The position numbers and the translations under genes were made by a program. From CAZXPG01 sp964643145 (lineage in GTDB: Bacteria > Pseudomonadota > Alphaproteobacteria > Rickettsiales > Arcanibacteraceae): a stretch of 26,336 bases of DNA. Positions within the stretch are counted from its first letter, which is position 1. Each line of letters begins with the position of its first letter. The DNA is taken from contig CAZXPG010000023.1 in NCBI GenBank assembly GCA_964643145.1, positions 1 through 26,336 of the forward strand, written 5' to 3'. The notes below the pieces were generated by a model. That model saw nothing but the letters and a program-made list of their open reading frames with translations, searched no databases and was not told where the DNA came from. Of this stretch, positions 7,601-13,309 are shown piece after piece.

Positions 7601-8470
7601 ATGAAACCTGTAAAAAATGTCCTTTATTGTTTTTATCAGGCGGCAAAAGATACGATCCAGCATGATGGTGTAGAACATGCGGGGTATATGGCATTTTTGT
7701 CGCTGCTGGCGTTGTTTCCGTTCCTCGTGTTTTTTGTGGCACTGGTGGGGTTTATTGGTGCCTCCGATTTGGGTATTCAGTTTGTCAAGCTTCTGCTTGC
7801 TAATCTGCCTAAAACAGTGGCACTGGCACTGGAGCCGCGTATTAAGGAAATTATTTCCGGCCCTCCGCAAGGGTTGCTGACACTGGCGATTGTGGGTGCA
7901 ATCTGGACGGCTTCATCGGCTGTTGAAGGTTTGCGCACCATTTTAAACCGTGTATATCGTGTGACGGCTCTCCCTGCTTATATCTGGCGTAGGCTGCTGA
8001 GTATCGTGCAGTTCCTCATTCTGACGGCAACGATTGTCTTTGCCATGATGATGCTGGTGCTCACCCCGATTATTTGGGATAAGCTATCTCCCCTTTTGCC
8101 ACTTACTGAATGGCTGAGCCCACTATGGGCCTATACGCGCTATGCATTGGTTGGGGTGATGTTGTTTATAGGGGTAGCTTCGCTGTATTATATTCTGCCA
8201 AATTTGCCACTTAAATGGCGTTACGTATTGCCTGGCTCTGCTTTAGTCGTAGTGTTATGGATGGGGGTGGGGATTCTTCTGTCGCTGTATTTGAACTATT
8301 TTCACCAGGCAAATTTGATCTATGGCAGCTTAGGCGGCATTATCATCACGTTGGTATTTTTCTATCTTGTTAGCTTGATTTTTATTTACGGGGCAGAATT
8401 TAATTATCTGCTGGAAAAGCTTCTTCATCCTGAAGAACTAAAAGAAGCACAACAACACCCGACATTATAA
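7601..8470 (+). CDS. YihY/BrkB-family inner-membrane protein
   Basis: A 289-residue polytopic protein of the YihY/virulence factor BrkB family, once misnamed ribonuclease BN. Family features are the N-terminal HAGYMAFLSLLALFPFLVFF segment, AIWTASSAVEGLRTILNRVY in the middle, YYILPNLPLKWRYVLPGS, and the late glycine-rich segment YGSLGGIIITLVFFYL. About six membrane helices are expected. The biochemical function of the family is not established; a transport role has been suggested. It lies 56 bp after purL on the same strand and could be partly co-transcribed, though there is no functional link to purines. Confidence 0.88.
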   Translation: MKPVKNVLYCFYQAAKDTIQHDGVEHAGYMAFLSLLALFPFLVFFVALVGFIGASDLGIQFVKLLLANLPKTVALALEPRIKEIISGPPQGLLTLAIVGAIWTASSAVEGLRTILNRVYRVTALPAYIWRRLLSIVQFLILTATIVFAMMMLVLTPIIWDKLSPLLPLTEWLSPLWAYTRYALVGVMLFIGVASLYYILPNLPLKWRYVLPGSALVVVLWMGVGILLSLYLNYFHQANLIYGSLGGIIITLVFFYLVSLIFIYGAEFNYLLEKLLHPEELKEAQQHPTL

Positions 8471-8484
8471 AGAAGAATGTTCAA

Positions 8485-8561
<77 letters not shown>

Positions 8562-8593
8562 ATTGAACATAAGTGGAAACGGCAAGGCCTGTA

Positions 8594-8622
8594 TGTGTAA
8601 AGAATTCTGAAGCGATTGTCAA
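8594..8622 (-). promoter_or_regulatory. sigma70-type promoter of tRNA-Ile
   Basis: On the minus strand a perfect TTGACA (8617-8622) is followed after 17 bp by TACACA (8594-8599). Transcription would start about 25 nt before the mature tRNA 5' end, as expected for a tRNA precursor. Confidence 0.6.
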
Positions 8623-8670
8623 AGGAAAATTTAGCATAAAATTTCTAAATTCTTCAGATGGGCAGCAGTT

Positions 8671-9645
8671 TTATGCGCCCACCATTCTACTGATTGCTGA
8701 TTCTTTTAATTCTTCCCTCATAACGCGCTGGTAATATTCTGCCACAATGCTGCGCTCGGCTTCATCGCATTTATTCAGGAAACTCACGCGGAAGGCCGTT
8801 TCAACATCGTTAAAAATGAGGTGATTCTCTGCCCAGGAAATCACCGTGCGTGGTGACATCACGCTGGAAATATCTCCTGCCATAAACCCTTCACGGGTAA
8901 GCCCTGCCAGCCTTACCATTGCTTCAAGCAGTTTCTGGCCAGAAGGGCTGTTATAGCTAGGCGATTTTGAGAGTATAATAGCCATTTCCTGTTTTAGCGG
9001 CAGATAGTTCAGTGTTGCAACAATATTCCAGCGATCCATCTGCCCTTGGTTCAGCGAATGCGTGCCGTGGTATAAGCCAGTAGCATCACCAAGTCCCACG
9101 GTATTGGCGGTGGCAAAAATACGGAAGGCAGGATGTGGAGTCAGTACTTTGTTTTGGTCAAGCAGAGTAAGTTTACCTTCGGCTTCTAGAACACGCTGTA
9201 GCACAAACATGGCATCAGGGCGGCCAGCATCATATTCATCCAGTATTAACGCCACACCGTTTTGCAGGCTCCAGGGCAGCAATCCTTCACGGAATTCCGT
9301 TACCTGTAAACCATCTTTGATCACAATGGCATCTTTACCGATAAGGTCAATACGGCTGATATAACCATCAAGGTTGATACGCAGGCAGGGCCAGTTAAGC
9401 CGCGCTGCCACTTGCTCGATATGGGTAGATTTTCCCGTGCCATGATAGCCCTGAATAAGCACACGGCGGTTATGTTTAAACCCCGCCAGAATCGCCAGTG
9501 TGGTGTCTTTATCAAAACAATAGCCAGGGTCTAGTTCTGGTGTGTGTTCGCTTGGCACTGAGAAGGCAGGCACGTGCATATCTACAGCAATACCAAACAC
9601 ATGTTGAACAGATAGGGTAGTATCGGGAAGAGGAAAGTATGACAT
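8671..9645 (-). CDS. cobS: CobS-type AAA+ ATPase (cobaltochelatase-like subunit)
   Basis: A 324-residue AAA+ protein of the CobS/MoxR-related group. Walker A is GYHGTGKST (66-74), Walker B LILDEYD (133-139), and the sensor region is FRIFATANTVG. The N-terminal 40 residues (VFGIAVDMHVPAFSVPSEHTPELDPGY, abbreviated here by its ends) are typical of alphaproteobacterial CobS. In the classic aerobic cobalamin pathway CobS pairs with CobT and CobN to insert cobalt. Neither cobT nor any other cobalamin gene is visible here, so a chaperone-like function with a distant CobT/VWA partner is possible. It lies downstream of a J-domain gene, an order common in alphaproteobacteria, with a degraded type A palindrome between them. 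Confidence 0.85.
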   Translation of the reverse strand: MSYFPLPDTTLSVQHVFGIAVDMHVPAFSVPSEHTPELDPGYCFDKDTTLAILAGFKHNRRVLIQGYHGTGKSTHIEQVAARLNWPCLRINLDGYISRIDLIGKDAIVIKDGLQVTEFREGLLPWSLQNGVALILDEYDAGRPDAMFVLQRVLEAEGKLTLLDQNKVLTPHPAFRIFATANTVGLGDATGLYHGTHSLNQGQMDRWNIVATLNYLPLKQEMAIILSKSPSYNSPSGQKLLEAMVRLAGLTREGFMAGDISSVMSPRTVISWAENHLIFNDVETAFRVSFLNKCDEAERSIVAEYYQRVMREELKESAISRMVGA

Positions 9646-9656
9646 AATCTCTATGG

Positions 9657-9700
9657 AACCTTAGTATTGGATAAGTAAAGCTTATATGAAAACTGAGGTT
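9657..9700. repeat. Type A palindrome, degraded copy 3
   Basis: AACCTTAGTATTGGATAAG ... AAAACTGAGGTT aligns with the reference type A element, with several substitutions and a one-base length change. Its right edge supplies two bases of the TAA stop (9699-9701, minus strand) of the J-domain gene, and it lies 12 nt before the cobS start. Confidence 0.75.
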
Positions 9701-10268
9701 ATGGAATAAAATAAGCCGAACGTATCAAGCAGTTATAGGCATGGGTGATAGCAATAAACTTTTCCTGTGCCTGTGTATCGTTATGGTTTACATCAGGATG
9801 ATAGCGTTTTGCTAGTTTTTTATAGCATTGTTTGATTTCTTTTAAGGTGACAGGGTAGGGTAGGTTAAGCAGTGCCAATGCATCCTGTTCTGTTTGAGGT
9901 ATGGGTGGAGGCTTGGGTTGAAATGGTTCCCCATCTCGCATCGAAAATAGCTGTTGTAGGATGTTCTCAGCAGCCTGTGCTGGCGGAACGCCCATTTTCC
10001 AGGTGGGGCGGTGGCCAGCAAGGGCGGCGCGTTGATAATGCTCCATTTCGCTATCACTCATGCCGGAAAAATAATTCCATGAGGCATTATAGCGACGCAC
10101 ATGCTCTAAGCAAAACCAGTAACGCTCGCGTGCCGGATGTGGCCTGGGCTTCGGCGCAGGATAACTGCCTTCCTGCTCACAGCTATGGAAACAGCACCAG
10201 CGCATACCGTTTGTAGCGCAGATATTCTTATCAATCACTTCATGGTTGTGAATAGGGATCTTTCTCAT
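9699..10268 (-). CDS. J-domain (DnaJ-like) co-chaperone next to cobS
   Basis: A 189-residue protein from the ATG at 10268. The C-terminal J domain (about residues 123-185) contains the essential HPD motif (157-159) within KLAKRYHPDVNHND, so it should stimulate an Hsp70 ATPase. The N-terminal half carries conserved Cys/His positions (CCFHSCEQEG, FCLEHVRRYN) and WNYFSGMSDSE, typical of the alphaproteobacterial J protein encoded beside cobS. A metal site is possible but not proven. An upstream in-frame TTG (10304) would add 12 hydrophobic residues; the ATG is preferred by alignment with the family's short start, although no clear ribosome-binding site is seen. The stop codon is formed at the edge of a degraded type A palindrome. 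Confidence 0.82.
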   Translation of the reverse strand: MRKIPIHNHEVIDKNICATNGMRWCCFHSCEQEGSYPAPKPRPHPARERYWFCLEHVRRYNASWNYFSGMSDSEMEHYQRAALAGHRPTWKMGVPPAQAAENILQQLFSMRDGEPFQPKPPPIPQTEQDALALLNLPYPVTLKEIKQCYKKLAKRYHPDVNHNDTQAQEKFIAITHAYNCLIRSAYFIP

Positions 10269-10331
10269 AAAACACAGTATGCGAAAAAGAACAAGAAATT
10301 GCAAGCTTGCTGCTGCTTAACGAAATACATG

Positions 10332-10374
10332 AACCGCCGTGTTGGATAAGTGCGATTTTCCAATATTGTGGTTT
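10332..10374. repeat. Type A palindrome, degraded copy 4
   Basis: The 43-nt stretch starting AACCGCCGTGTTGGATAAG and ending CAATATTGTGGTTT has the same length as the reference element and aligns with it end to end, with about a dozen substitutions. It begins 6 nt beyond the chpT stop on the minus strand. It no longer forms a strong hairpin, so this is an inference from alignment. Confidence 0.55.
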
Positions 10375-10380
10375 TGTATG

Positions 10381-11028
10381 TTACGATTTTGTTTTATCAA
10401 GAGTGAAGGTCACGCTACCGGCACTATGTTCCATAGTAATAACAGCACCTAAATCTTTGATTAAACGGGCGGTATAGAAAGGATGTACATTACGGCTATT
10501 GATAGGTTCTTCTGCACCCTTGCCAAGCAACAGCTTCATAACCTCGGCATCGATTTTTATATTATTACCGTTTCCTGATACTTTAACCCGGATACCATTC
10601 GGTAATTTATACAACCTTACCGAAAGAATACCTCCATAGATTAACGTATTGCCACAGATGAGGATAATATTCAGCAGCAATCGACCGGTTTTGCAACTAA
10701 TTGATACAGGCATGGCATTAGGCACGGCATCGGGCCAGTCAACCTTTATTTTTCCCTCCATAAATAAATTGGTACAGAGGGTTTTTAATTGTTCAATATT
10801 GGCCTCGCCTATGGATGGCACCGTGCCGTAGGCCTGCCGAAAAAACTGTAACCGTACTACCGCCTCTTTGGCACTGATTTCAATCAATTGGATAGCACGT
10901 TCTTCCATGTCGGCACTGTCTTTTTCGCGTAGGAATTCTACGCCATTATTCACTGCGCCTATCGGTCCTGAAAGATCGTGGCAAAATTTAGCACTTAATA
11001 ACTCAACGAGCTCAAAATCTGTAACCAT
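10381..11028 (-). CDS. chpT: Histidine phosphotransferase ChpT
   Basis: A 215-residue protein resembling Caulobacter ChpT, which relays phosphate from CckA to CtrA and CpdR. The phospho-acceptor is H17 in the helix motif FCHDLSGPIGAVNNG, matching the CHDL..P.GAI.NG signature. The C-terminal half resembles a degenerate histidine-kinase ATPase fold (RLLLNIILICGN, LYKLPNGIRVKVSGNG) lacking the usual ATP-binding G boxes, as expected for ChpT dimers. It stands alone on the minus strand. A TTAA-N7-TTAA element lies 85 bp upstream, suggesting control by CtrA, and a fragment of the type B motif lies between them. Confidence 0.87.
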   Translation of the reverse strand: MVTDFELVELLSAKFCHDLSGPIGAVNNGVEFLREKDSADMEERAIQLIEISAKEAVVRLQFFRQAYGTVPSIGEANIEQLKTLCTNLFMEGKIKVDWPDAVPNAMPVSISCKTGRLLLNIILICGNTLIYGGILSVRLYKLPNGIRVKVSGNGNNIKIDAEVMKLLLGKGAEEPINSRNVHPFYTARLIKDLGAVITMEHSAGSVTFTLDKTKS

Positions 11029-11066
11029 ATACCTACTTGAAAATATTGTTGTCTATCAAAGCTGCG

Positions 11067-11080
11067 TGAAGAGTGGTTTT
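11067..11080 (-). repeat. Partial type B motif upstream of chpT
   Basis: On the minus strand this reads AAAACCACTCTTCA, identical over 14 nt to the type B copy at 26237-26250 and over 13 nt to that at 13251-13263. The complementary arm found at 13264-13270 is absent, so it cannot form the same hairpin. It lies about 40-50 nt upstream of the chpT start. Confidence 0.55.
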
Positions 11081-11112
11081 AAACCTGACGCGCTGATTAT
11101 GACGCTTTGGTA

Positions 11113-11127
11113 TTAATAAAGCATTAA
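11113..11127. promoter_or_regulatory. CtrA-type binding site (TTAA-N7-TTAA) upstream of chpT
   Basis: TTAA (11113-11116) and TTAA (11124-11127) are separated by exactly seven bases (TAAAGCA), the full CtrA consensus spacing known from Caulobacter and other alphaproteobacteria. The site is 85 bp upstream of the gene encoding a component of the CtrA relay. In AT-rich DNA about one such match could arise by chance in a window of this size, so the weight comes from position. Confidence 0.45.
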
Positions 11128-11181
11128 TGCCAGCCTGATTACAGCACAAAATTTACTGTCACGGGTTGATAGCATAAAAAA

Positions 11182-11282
11182 AGAGAGTGTTCAACACACT
11201 GTGTCAAGCACTATGAACTTCCTCTCCCTCTAAGGGGGGGCAGTATTATGGCACTCGTGACACAGTGTGTTGAACACTCTCT
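11182..11282. repeat. 101-bp element with 25-bp perfect inverted terminal repeats
   Basis: The arms at 11182-11206 (AGAGAGTGTTCAACACACTG...) and 11258-11282 are perfect reverse complements, 25 bp each, around a 51-nt centre holding a run of seven or more G. Short A runs (six and seven A) flank both ends and could be a target-site duplication, but low complexity prevents proof. It occupies the gap between chpT and tRNA-His. No ORF lies inside, and it has no similarity to palindromes A or B. It may be a miniature inverted-repeat element or a structured RNA. The rest of the 11029-11367 gap holds only the regulatory sites listed separately. Confidence 0.85.
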
Positions 11283-11324
11283 AAAAAAAGCATCTAAAAT
11301 TTATAAAAAAGTGCCATTATCATC

Positions 11325-11353
11325 TTGACGTTTGGCAACTCATCTATTAGTCT
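11325..11353 (+). promoter_or_regulatory. sigma70-type promoter of tRNA-His
   Basis: TTGACG (11325-11330), a 17-bp spacer and TAGTCT (11348-11353) place the start of transcription a few nucleotides before the tRNA at 11368. The -35 box matches five of six bases and the -10 box three of six. Confidence 0.5.
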
Positions 11354-11367
11354 TTTGCTTCTTCTGT

Positions 11368-11445
11368 GGCGGGCGTAGCTCAGTTGGTTAGAGCATCAGA
11401 TTGTGATTCTGAGGGTCGCCGGTTCGAGACCGGTCGCTCGCCCCA
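11368..11445 (+). tRNA. tRNA-His (anticodon GTG)
   Basis: Complete cloverleaf with the extra 5' G (G-1, position 11368) opposite C73 that marks tRNA-His. The acceptor GCGGGCG pairs with CGCTCGC, the D-arm is AGCTCAGTTGGTTAGAGC, the anticodon loop is TTGTGAT with GTG, and the T-arm is GCCGGTTCGAGACCGGT. The encoded CCA is at 11443-11445. It ends 9 bp from the convergent argB stop. Confidence 0.97.
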
Positions 11446-11454
11446 CATTTTCCT

Positions 11455-12363
11455 TCAGCCATTATAGATCATCGTGCCTGTGCCATGTTCGGTGAAGACC
11501 TCAAGCAACAGCACATGCGGTATACGCCCGTCAAGAATATGGGCAGCTTCGGTATGATGCTCAATGGCACTGATGCATGTTTCTACTTTTGGAATCATTC
11601 CGCCATTAATTACCCCGTCCCGTATCATCTTACGCGCCTCTACACAGGTTAGTTCTCCTACTAAGTTTTTATCGTGATCAAGAACCCCTGGCACGTCGGT
11701 AAGAATAAGTAGTTTGCTTGCTGCCAGTGCTGAGGCAATGGCTCCCGCTGCGCTATCGGCATTGATATTAAAGGTTTCGCCATTTTCACCAATGCCAATA
11801 GGGGCAATAACGGGAATAATATCAGACTCTTCAAACAATACTAATACATCAGGGTTAATCATGGTAGGTTCGCCTACAAACCCTAGATCAAGGATTTTCT
11901 CAATATTAGAATCAGGGTCACGTTTTGTACGGCGTAATTTGCGTGCTTCAATGAGGTTGCTATCTTTACCTGAAAGCCCTACTGCCGAACCGCCCGCTGC
12001 ATTAATCGAGGATACAATTTTTTTATTGATAGATCCAGATAACACCATCTCTACAACTTCAACAGTATCATGATCGGTAACACGTAATCCATCAATAAAG
12101 GAACTCTGGATTTTTAGCTTCGATAACATGGCGTTAATCTGAGGGCCTCCGCCATGTACAATAACTGGGTTAATACCTACTTGCTTCATCAATACAATAT
12201 CGTGAGCAAATTTAGCGGCCAATTCACCGCCATCCATAGCACTCCCACCGTATTTTATAACAAAGGTTTCACCTGCAAATTGACGCATATAAGGCAGTGC
12301 CTCCGCCAATATATTTGCCTTATGGAACCAGTCACCTTCACTCCATGTGATATTTTTTTCCAT
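11455..12363 (-). CDS. argB: Acetylglutamate kinase
   Basis: Phosphorylates N-acetyl-L-glutamate, the second step of arginine (ornithine) synthesis. The 302-residue protein carries the amino-acid kinase motifs KYGGSAM (K37-M43), VIVHGGGPQIN (67-77, glycine-rich loop) and GLRVTD. Further along are NINADSAAGAIA and the C-terminal GGMIPKVETC segment that closes over ATP. Length is normal. It lies 44 bp downstream of engB on the same strand, and this engB-argB order is common in alphaproteobacteria. No other arginine gene is visible here. It is convergent with tRNA-His. Confidence 0.95.
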   Translation of the reverse strand: MEKNITWSEGDWFHKANILAEALPYMRQFAGETFVIKYGGSAMDGGELAAKFAHDIVLMKQVGINPVIVHGGGPQINAMLSKLKIQSSFIDGLRVTDHDTVEVVEMVLSGSINKKIVSSINAAGGSAVGLSGKDSNLIEARKLRRTKRDPDSNIEKILDLGFVGEPTMINPDVLVLFEESDIIPVIAPIGIGENGETFNINADSAAGAIASALAASKLLILTDVPGVLDHDKNLVGELTCVEARKMIRDGVINGGMIPKVETCISAIEHHTEAAHILDGRIPHVLLLEVFTEHGTGTMIYNG

Positions 12364-12407
12364 TGTATAACGCCCTGCTTACGATTTAATATTCGTTAAT
12401 CTTACCG

Positions 12408-13049
12408 CTAAACTTGCACAAAACGCGCTAGTTCCATACGTAATGCCTCTATTCCCTCTGATTCCCTACCGCTTGTTAGCAACACTTCTGGATGCATAGC
12501 AGGATAGTTGGAGGCTTGAAGGGTAAGCGAGGCGGCTAGTTGTTTGACTTCAGCACCATTGCTCTTATCAATTTTAGTTAATATAAGTTGATAACATACT
12601 GCTGACTCATCGAGCAACTGCATTATTACTTTATCGCTCTCTTTTAGCCCATGGCGGGAATCTATAAGCAAACATACACGTTGTAAATTAGCCCGTCCAC
12701 GTAAATAGTCTTTCATGAGTGCATTCCAGCCAGCAATGTCTTTTTTAGAAGCCTGGGCAAACCCATAGCCGGGCAAATCCACTAACATTAACCTACCTGC
12801 TAGTGCAAAAAAATTGAGCTGCCGCGTCCTCCCTGGGGTTTGCGACACCTTTACCAGTGTCTTTCTTCCTGTCAGACTGTTGATAATAGTTGACTTACCA
12901 ACATTCGACCTTCCTACAAAAGCAATTTCTGGCAATAGTGGCGAAGGCAATGCTGCTCGCGTTGCTGCCCCTGCTGTAAATACGCATTCCTGTGCAAACA
13001 ACCAATTAGCCTGTCGCAATGCTTCTTGAATAGTGTCTGTTACACCCAT
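12408..13049 (-). CDS. engB: Ribosome biogenesis GTPase EngB/YihA (YsxC)
   Basis: A 213-residue TRAFAC-class GTPase needed for large ribosomal subunit maturation. The G motifs are in order: G1 GRSNVGKST (46-54), a G2 region within SQTPGRTRQ, G3 DLPGYGFA and G4 LTKIDKS. The ATG is preceded by a GTGAGAG sequence acting as a modest ribosome-binding site. It is probably the first gene of an engB-argB transcript, driven by a TTGACA-containing promoter 35-60 bp upstream. Confidence 0.95.
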   Translation of the reverse strand: MGVTDTIQEALRQANWLFAQECVFTAGAATRAALPSPLLPEIAFVGRSNVGKSTIINSLTGRKTLVKVSQTPGRTRQLNFFALAGRLMLVDLPGYGFAQASKKDIAGWNALMKDYLRGRANLQRVCLLIDSRHGLKESDKVIMQLLDESAVCYQLILTKIDKSNGAEVKQLAASLTLQASNYPAMHPEVLLTSGRESEGIEALRMELARFVQV

Positions 13050-13082
13050 AGTCTCTCACTTACTTCTTTTACGATCTCTACA

Positions 13083-13110
13083 CTTGTAAAGCTTCTGTTT
13101 TATATGTCAA
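13083..13110 (-). promoter_or_regulatory. Candidate promoter for engB-argB
   Basis: On the minus strand a perfect TTGACA (13105-13110) and TACAAG (13083-13088, four of six) are separated by 16 bp, giving a leader of about 25-30 nt before the engB ATG. Confidence 0.5.
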
Positions 13111-13122
13111 CATCTCTTATCT

Positions 13123-13136
13123 AACCTCAGTTTTGG
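13123..13136. repeat. Half copy of type A palindrome
   Basis: AACCTCAGTTTTGG matches the first 14 bases of the full copy at 13191 exactly and lies 68 bp before it in the same orientation. The second arm is missing. Confidence 0.65.
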
Positions 13137-13141
13137 CTATA

Positions 13142-13183
13142 CTGCTCACAGTTCAAGAATTGGTTAGGTTGCAATGTGAGCAG
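13142..13183. repeat. Stem-loop (type C) between engB and virB6-4
   Basis: CTGCTCACA (13142-13150) pairs with TGTGAGCAG (13175-13183), with a 24-nt loop. The preceding TA and the first arm (TACTGCTCAC) also begin the hairpin at 26075, so the two may be related, though the shared core is only 10 nt. Confidence 0.5.
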
Positions 13184-13190
13184 ACTAAAT

Positions 13191-13233
13191 AACCTCAGTT
13201 TTGGATAAGCGTAGCTTATCCAAAACTGAGGTT
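13191..13233. repeat. Type A palindrome, copy 5 (full length, perfect)
   Basis: A perfect 20-bp stem (13191-13210 with 13214-13233) around GTA, extendable by one T-A pair. It sits between engB and the 3' end of virB6-4 and is the left member of the palindrome cluster bordering the secretion block. Confidence 0.95.
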
Positions 13234-13241
13234 AAATAAGG

Positions 13242-13280
13242 TCTATACTGAAACCACTCTTCAAGTGGTTTCAATATAGA
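13242..13280. repeat. Type B stem-loop, 3' of virB6-4
   Basis: TCTATACTGAAACCACT (13242-13258) pairs with 13264-13280 with one mismatch around CTTCA. It lies 30 nt beyond the virB6-4 stop on the minus strand, where it could act as a terminator or 3' stabiliser, though no T-run follows. AAACCACTCTTCAAGTG (13251-13267) is repeated exactly at 26238-26254 upstream of virB3. Confidence 0.8.
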
Positions 13281-13309
13281 TGCGGCAGAAGCTACGTTTG
13301 CACAGAGGT

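Noticed and set aside
11182..11282. Simple rho-independent terminator
   Set aside because: The loop is 51 nt and the 3' tail is A-rich on both strands' outer sides in a way that would give a U-run only for minus-strand transcription away from chpT; no gene ends there.
12386..12399. Second CtrA-type site upstream of argB
   Set aside because: The two TTAA boxes are separated by six bases instead of seven, and the region is AT-rich.
13123..13280. CRISPR-like repeat cluster
   Set aside because: The repeats are different palindromes with irregular spacing, there are no uniform spacers, and no cas genes are present in the window.
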